From NCBI GenBank assembly GCA_029940475.1, contig JAPYUT010000029.1, forward strand, positions 741 to 48,077: 47,337 nucleotides of DNA, given 5' to 3'. Shown here piece after piece: positions 42,896 through 47,337 of this stretch. The stretch is from Verrucomicrobiales bacterium. GTDB lineage: Bacteria > Verrucomicrobiota > Verrucomicrobiia > Verrucomicrobiales > DEV007. The translations under genes and the position numbers were made by a program. The notes below the pieces were generated by a model, which made no database searches, was not told where the DNA came from, and saw only the letters and a program-made list of their open reading frames with translations. Position 1 is the stretch's first letter. Each line of letters opens with the position of its first letter.

Positions 42896-44994
42896 TGCTC
42901 TGCCTTTATAACGGGATTTGGTTCTCCGGACGAGGCAGTTTTTTGCGAAATGCCCATCGGCTTGCTGACAAACGGGCCACTCTGCGTCACCCCGTGAATC
43001 AATGCCTTGATATTGTAATCCGCCGCAATGCCCCGCGCAACTATCGCATCGAGCGCGGGCGAGTCCGCCGGGGTGAGCTCACGCCCAAGGGCAAAGATAA
43101 GCAGGTGCTCGGCAAAAGCACGGGTGAACCTGTCCTTCTCGGCCAACACCGCCTCCTTGAACTCCACGATGTCCTTGAACTGGTATTTGCGGAAAAGCGT
43201 TCCCGAGGAATCCACCTCACGCCCGTTCTCATACTGGTCACGCCAGCGCCCAACAGGATCAAAATTCTCGAGCACGAAGCCAAGGGGATCGAGCTGCTCA
43301 TGACAGCCTGCGCAATCCGCCCGCTCGCGATGTGCTGCAAAGCGCTCACGCAGGGTCGATTCCTTTGCTCTTTGCCCCTCCTCCTTGCGCAACGGGGGCA
43401 CGTCTGCGGGTGGAGGATCAGGCGGGTCATTGAAAATCACCCCGGCAATCCACGCCCCGCGCGTAATCGGCTTGGTCTCGCTCGGGCCCGAGGTCATTGT
43501 CATCACCGCGGCATTGGTAATCATCCCACCCTGACGCTTATCGGACACCGGTTGACGCCTGAAGTGCAGGGTCACCGGCCCGCCAAGTCTCTCCTTGGTC
43601 GGCTCCCCGTGCCACTTGCGCAGGCGTGGTGTCCTGTAGGTGTAATCAGAGTCAATAAACTCAAGAATCGACCGGTTCTCGATCAACACCGTCTCAAAGA
43701 GCAACAGCGGCTCCATCATCATGTCCATGCTGGTGCGGTAGTTGGGAGGCGAGTAATAGAATTCCTTGTAGATCGTTTCATCAGGAAGCGAGGAGATAAT
43801 ACGCTCCAGCTGCAGCCACTGGGCCGGGAAGCTGTCACAGAAGCGCTTGAGTTTGCGGTCCAGCAACATGCGCTTTACCTGCCCCTCGAGCACCTTGGCA
43901 TCGTTGAGTTGTCCGTTGCCCGCCAGCTCCAGCAGCTTGTCATCCGGAATACTGCCCCACAAAAAGAAGGACAGGCGGGAAGCCAGTTCATGCCCGTTGA
44001 GCGGCTCAATCTTCCCACCGTCCGCAGGCTTGTCGTAAAGATACAGGAACTGCGGTGAGGCCAACACCGCCGAGACCACTTCCTTCATGGCCTCAGTAAA
44101 TGACTTGCCGGACTTGATCAGTCCCATCACGTGCCCGACATAGCGATCCAACACGTCCTTTTCCGCCGGCCTGCGAAAGGCCCTGCCGAGGAAAATCACC
44201 AGGCGTTTGCGCACCTCCTCATCCAGTTGCGCCGCCTGGCCGGGCGGCACGAAAAATTCCTGCCAAATCCCCACGAAACGCTTATCAAAGTTCGAGCTCT
44301 GCACGATGCGGCGGCCGAGCTTGAAAAAGACCTCCATCAGCATGGGCGAGAGCGACAGGTGATCCCCGCGGTTATCGAAGCCGTGCTCGGCACGCAGGTC
44401 CTGGGGAAAGGGCCCCACCCCGGCAAGTCGCGGCTCAATGAGTGCGGATTTACCAAGCTGGCGACTGCTGACCACCACTTCCTTGGGCATCTTGCCGGTT
44501 TCCGGGCGGAAATAACCGGAACGGTCCCGCATCATCTTCTCCGGCAGGGGAAACACCACGACCTTCAGCTTCAATAAATCCATAACCGCATTGTTATATT
44601 GAAAGCGGTTCATCCTGCGCATGGGCGTGGGCGCATATCCCTTGCCGGCAGCGGCCCCGGCATTGAGCATCCTGCGTAGTTCCAGCACCAGTTGATTACG
44701 CACTTCCGGATTGAGGTCGGGCTCCTTCTCCGGGGGCATCTCATGCTCATCAAGCACATCAATGATCATCTCAAGCCGCTCAAGGTCGGAGACAAGGTCC
44801 TTGGCTCCTTCAAGCTTGAGCAGGTTCATCTTGCCCTTCACCTTGCCGTCCTTGCCATGGCACTTGACGCAGCTTTGCTGGAAGACCGGCCGGATCAGAT
44901 CAGCAAACACCTTGTCATCCGCCGCCTTCGCGCCCAACGGATACCAACCCGCCAGTGCAAGGATCCCATAAAAAAATATCTGCCGCTTCATCAT
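42892..44994 (-). CDS. DUF1592/DUF1588/DUF1585 c-type cytochrome protein
   Basis: 700 residues from ATG 44992-44994 (a TTG ten codons earlier also opens the frame). Signal peptide IFFYGILALAGWYPLGAKA; N-terminal PSCyt1-type heme site SCVKCHGKDG (Cys42, Cys45, His46). Then the successive planctomycete domains: DUF1587 (YAPTPMRRMNRFQYNNAVMD), DUF1592-type (FLGRAFRRPAEKDVLDRYVG), DUF1588 (TRGAWIAGVIFNDPPDPPPA) and DUF1585. A second heme-like DCAGCHEQLDPLGF lies at about 561-565. Probable periplasmic redox protein. ATGA-coupled to DUF1552. The exact function is unknown. Confidence 0.9.
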   Translation of the reverse strand: MMKRQIFFYGILALAGWYPLGAKAADDKVFADLIRPVFQQSCVKCHGKDGKVKGKMNLLKLEGAKDLVSDLERLEMIIDVLDEHEMPPEKEPDLNPEVRNQLVLELRRMLNAGAAAGKGYAPTPMRRMNRFQYNNAVMDLLKLKVVVFPLPEKMMRDRSGYFRPETGKMPKEVVVSSRQLGKSALIEPRLAGVGPFPQDLRAEHGFDNRGDHLSLSPMLMEVFFKLGRRIVQSSNFDKRFVGIWQEFFVPPGQAAQLDEEVRKRLVIFLGRAFRRPAEKDVLDRYVGHVMGLIKSGKSFTEAMKEVVSAVLASPQFLYLYDKPADGGKIEPLNGHELASRLSFFLWGSIPDDKLLELAGNGQLNDAKVLEGQVKRMLLDRKLKRFCDSFPAQWLQLERIISSLPDETIYKEFYYSPPNYRTSMDMMMEPLLLFETVLIENRSILEFIDSDYTYRTPRLRKWHGEPTKERLGGPVTLHFRRQPVSDKRQGGMITNAAVMTMTSGPSETKPITRGAWIAGVIFNDPPDPPPADVPPLRKEEGQRAKESTLRERFAAHRERADCAGCHEQLDPLGFVLENFDPVGRWRDQYENGREVDSSGTLFRKYQFKDIVEFKEAVLAEKDRFTRAFAEHLLIFALGRELTPADSPALDAIVARGIAADYNIKALIHGVTQSGPFVSKPMGISQKTASSGEPNPVIKAEQ

Positions 44995-45025
44995 GCAGTG
45001 ATTATATATTCGCACTTGGGACAAT

Positions 45026-46627
45026 CTACTTCAACAGCTTACGCACAAAATCCGGCAAACGCTGGTTGATGTTTATGCGCGGCCGGCCATTGGCGATCTT
45101 GGGCCCCGGCGTGCTGCGGCCATTGGTGATTTGCTGACGTAGCAAGGCAACCATTTGATCCACGCGCTTTGGCTCCTGCGTAGCGAGGTTGTGATCCTCG
45201 TGCGGATCGGCAGCGACGTTGAAGAGCTGCACGAAGGGTGCCTTGGCGATGTCGTTCCACGTGGGCGTCTTGCCAAATGCCTTGAGCTTCGCGCGCCATG
45301 CGTCATCCATCCGGGGTGTGTTGCCATGCTTGCCGTGCGAACCGCTCCCGGGGCACAGGCAAAGTTTCCAATCCCCATCACGCACCACGAAGGGTCCAAT
45401 AGATTGCATCACCAGATTCTCGCGTGCGCCCTTCGCTTTCGGGTTCTTCAAGAGCGGCGCAAAACTAATGGAGTCGGGCGCCTGTTGCGGCGTGAGCTTG
45501 GCCCCGCTCAACTCAGCAAAGGTCGCCATGAGATCACACAGGCCCACCAGGGCATGATTCGTGCCGCCGGCCTTGATCCCCTTTGGCCAATGGGCAATCA
45601 GCGGCACACGCAGACCGCCCTCATACACGCTGAACTTGTAGCCGCGATACGCTCCGCTGCTGAAATGCCCCTTCTTTTCAAGCAAGCGCAACTGATTCGG
45701 GGTGGCCTTGAGAATATTGCCCGCGTACGGGGCAGCACCATGATCCGAAGCAAACAAGATCAGCGTGTTGTCTGTCAGCTGCTGTTTTGTAAGGGCTGCA
45801 CGAACGCGCGCCACGGCACTGTCCACCTCCATCACGAAATCGCCATATATCCCAAGCTTGCTCTTGCCAAGCCAGGCCTTGCCCGGGCTGGTCGGCGTAT
45901 GGGGAGCGGTGAGAGCGAGGAACAAAAAAAACGGCTGGTTGACCGATTGCTTGCCAATGAAGTTTTCCGCCTCGCGATAAAAGGTCTCGATCACTTCATG
46001 ATCCTTGAAGTCTTTCTCCGCCGGCCCCACGCGATTGAAGGCACTCCACCCCTTTTGCGCGCTCACATCCCCCTGCCAGGCATTATTACGCACATAGGCA
46101 TAGGGATACATGTCCAGTGAGCCGGGAAGAATAAAACTCTCATCAAAGCCATGCTGCACCGGCCCCACCTTGAGCGGCTTGGTGTAGTCCACATTCGTGG
46201 GATCCTGCACCTTGCCATCTTTGGTCTGCATCACCGTGCCCAGATGCCACTTGCCGATGTAGCCGGTATGGTAGCCGGCACCGCGCAGCATCTTGCCCAG
46301 CGTCAGCGTCCCGGTGTCAAAACGCGGCCCCAAAAAACCCCACGGCCCACCACGTTGCGGAGGGCCAAAGCGCCAGGGATAGCACCCGGTCATGATGGCA
46401 ACACGGGTGGGCACGCACACCGAGGCCTGCACATGCGCATCGGTGAAACGCAATCCATCGCGCGCCAGCCGGTCGATATTGGGCGTCTCGATCAAGCACC
46501 GTTCACCACCGTAGCAATTCACGTCCCCAATACCGAGGTCATCGGCGAGGATAAAGACGATGTTCGGCCTGCTCGCCGCCTCAAGGCTCACGGTCAGCCA
46601 AAACAACAGAAAGATGTACAGCTTCAT
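45026..46627 (-). CDS. Type I sulfatase (CxPTR), exported
   Basis: 533 residues from ATG 46625-46627 (a TTG nine codons earlier opens the frame). Signal peptide LYIFLLFWLTVSLEAA; metal site FILADDLGIGDVNCYG (Asp29/Asp30); formylglycine motif ASVCVPTRVAIMTG with Cys71. Thr instead of Ser at the second key position is a known variant. GYHTGYIGKWHLG and FASDHGAAPYAG are intact. Arylsulfatase-A-like; the substrate is unknown. First gene of the long minus-strand series, 31 bases before the cytochrome gene, and divergent from another cytochrome gene at 46809. Confidence 0.93.
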   Translation of the reverse strand: MKLYIFLLFWLTVSLEAASRPNIVFILADDLGIGDVNCYGGERCLIETPNIDRLARDGLRFTDAHVQASVCVPTRVAIMTGCYPWRFGPPQRGGPWGFLGPRFDTGTLTLGKMLRGAGYHTGYIGKWHLGTVMQTKDGKVQDPTNVDYTKPLKVGPVQHGFDESFILPGSLDMYPYAYVRNNAWQGDVSAQKGWSAFNRVGPAEKDFKDHEVIETFYREAENFIGKQSVNQPFFLFLALTAPHTPTSPGKAWLGKSKLGIYGDFVMEVDSAVARVRAALTKQQLTDNTLILFASDHGAAPYAGNILKATPNQLRLLEKKGHFSSGAYRGYKFSVYEGGLRVPLIAHWPKGIKAGGTNHALVGLCDLMATFAELSGAKLTPQQAPDSISFAPLLKNPKAKGARENLVMQSIGPFVVRDGDWKLCLCPGSGSHGKHGNTPRMDDAWRAKLKAFGKTPTWNDIAKAPFVQLFNVAADPHEDHNLATQEPKRVDQMVALLRQQITNGRSTPGPKIANGRPRININQRLPDFVRKLLK

Positions 46628-46808
46628 CTGGGTAACAAGGCATCTCAGCTCCAACCCCGGGGATTGTCAAACAGATGCGATAATTACCGACAAGGCAGGC
46701 AATGAGATTGCCTCATAATACTATAATACTTTTGAAGTGGTCGACCCACCCGGCCATCGGAATGAATTCCGGTTTGCATGCCGATGCGCACCTCACTATC
46801 CTTACAAG

Positions 46809-47337
46809 ATGCAGCACCTCATTCTCATGATCACGACAGTGGCGGGATTGTGGTATGCAGGGCAACCGGCCTCAGCCGGGAAAACAAATGATTCTTTCGC
46901 CTTAAATCTGCAACCAATACTGACCACTCACTGTTATGATTGCCATGGGGACGGTGCGTCCAAGGGCGGGTTGGATTTGGAAAAACTGGTACACGATCTG
47001 GCGGATGCGGCAACTTTTGCCAGATGGGAGCAGATCTTTGACCGGGTGGACAAGGGCGAGATGCCGCCGGCCAAGGTAAAGCACCGGCCAACTCCTGCAG
47101 AAATCTCCCTGGTCCGCAAAAACCTTGGCCAGGCCCTGCTCACCCAACATGCCCATGAGAAGGAAACCGTGCTGCGACGGCTCAATCGACGCGAATACGA
47201 AAACACGATGAACGATCTCTTCGGCACAGCGCTGGAACTGGAGGGGATGCTGCCGGAGGACGGGCGCTCCCATGAGTTCGATAATGTCGGGCATGCGCTG
47301 GGCGTTTCGATGCAGCACATGCAGATGTACCTCAAAG
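46809..47337 (+). CDS. DUF1592-class c-type cytochrome protein, 3' end off window
   Basis: The ATG at 46809 opens a frame that runs to the window end (176 codons seen). The signal peptide (ILMITTVAGLWYAGQPASA) is followed by a PSCyt1 heme site CYDCHGDG (Cys42, Cys45, His46), the GEMPPAK block usual after it, and the DUF1587 start LRRLNRREYENTMNDLFG. It is a second, more distant copy of the protein encoded at 42892-44994. It is divergent from the sulfatase gene with 181 bases between them. If the pattern holds, a DUF1552 gene should follow outside the window. Confidence 0.85.
   Translation, partial: MQHLILMITTVAGLWYAGQPASAGKTNDSFALNLQPILTTHCYDCHGDGASKGGLDLEKLVHDLADAATFARWEQIFDRVDKGEMPPAKVKHRPTPAEISLVRKNLGQALLTQHAHEKETVLRRLNRREYENTMNDLFGTALELEGMLPEDGRSHEFDNVGHALGVSMQHMQMYLK

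Noticed and set aside
46628..46808. TATAAT at 46722-46727 as promoter of the last cytochrome gene
   Set aside because: No acceptable -35 hexamer at 16-18 bases on either strand; left unassigned.

Overview
The window looks like a chromosomal segment from a member of the PVC superphylum, most likely a marine Verrucomicrobiota (inference). It combines a normal housekeeping core around dnaA-dnaN with a large set of planctomycete/verrucomicrobial-type secreted families: DUF1501, DUF1549/DUF1553, DUF1552, DUF1592-type cytochromes, two formylglycine-type sulfatases, a neutral ceramidase-like protein, DUF1080, DUF3472, DUF481 and DUF6868. Few starts have a clear AGGAGG-type ribosome binding site. Several reading frames extend upstream to TTG, but an in-frame ATG a few codons later is the better start; those choices are stated per gene.

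Layout. 1-86: 5' part of a Lys/Ala-rich histone-H1-like peptide leaving the window. 749-2008: ispH. 2190-2358: a non-coding stretch with a 26-bp palindrome, a promoter-like pair and a strong terminator-like hairpin, followed by a small orphan gene (2415-2795). 2967-11441: an M42/M20-type aminopeptidase divergent from an LpxL/HtrB acyltransferase, ftsH divergent from an ABCG-type transporter, then a ParA-like ATPase with an overlapping downstream partner gene. 11568-16587 (+): a DUF255 thioredoxin-fold protein, a signal-peptide/C-terminal-anchor protein, hisB and hisH. 16669-19413 (-): dnaA followed by dnaN, with a 565-bp AT-rich gap upstream of dnaA that is the best oriC candidate. 19979-23521: sodium/solute symporter, a small conserved-looking gene, Mn-type superoxide dismutase and a DUF1080 protein. 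23542-26771 (-): DUF3472 protein and an isochorismatase-like/ThuA-like fusion.

26884-28728 holds what I read as the remains of a phosphonate (2-aminoethylphosphonate) degradation locus. An N-terminal scrap of a phosphonoacetate hydrolase (PhnA-like) runs into a C-terminal scrap of 2-aminoethylphosphonate aminotransferase (PhnW-like), followed by an intact DUF5690 MFS-like transporter.

28736-46627 is a nearly 18-kb run of minus-strand genes with short gaps or overlaps: sulfatase, DUF1592 cytochrome, DUF1552, sulfatase, DUF6868, an SGNH/propeller/HEAT/azurin fusion, ceramidase-like, DUF1549/1553, DUF1501, DUF481 and a golvesin-C-like domain protein. Most carry export signals and several carry c-type heme (CxxCH) or type-1 copper sites. 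The set looks like an envelope system for breaking down a sulfated glycan or glycolipid coupled to electron-transfer proteins, but the substrate cannot be read from the sequence. A second c-type cytochrome of the DUF1592 class starts at 46809 on the + strand and runs off the window.

No rRNA, tRNA, IS element, integrase or CRISPR array was seen.
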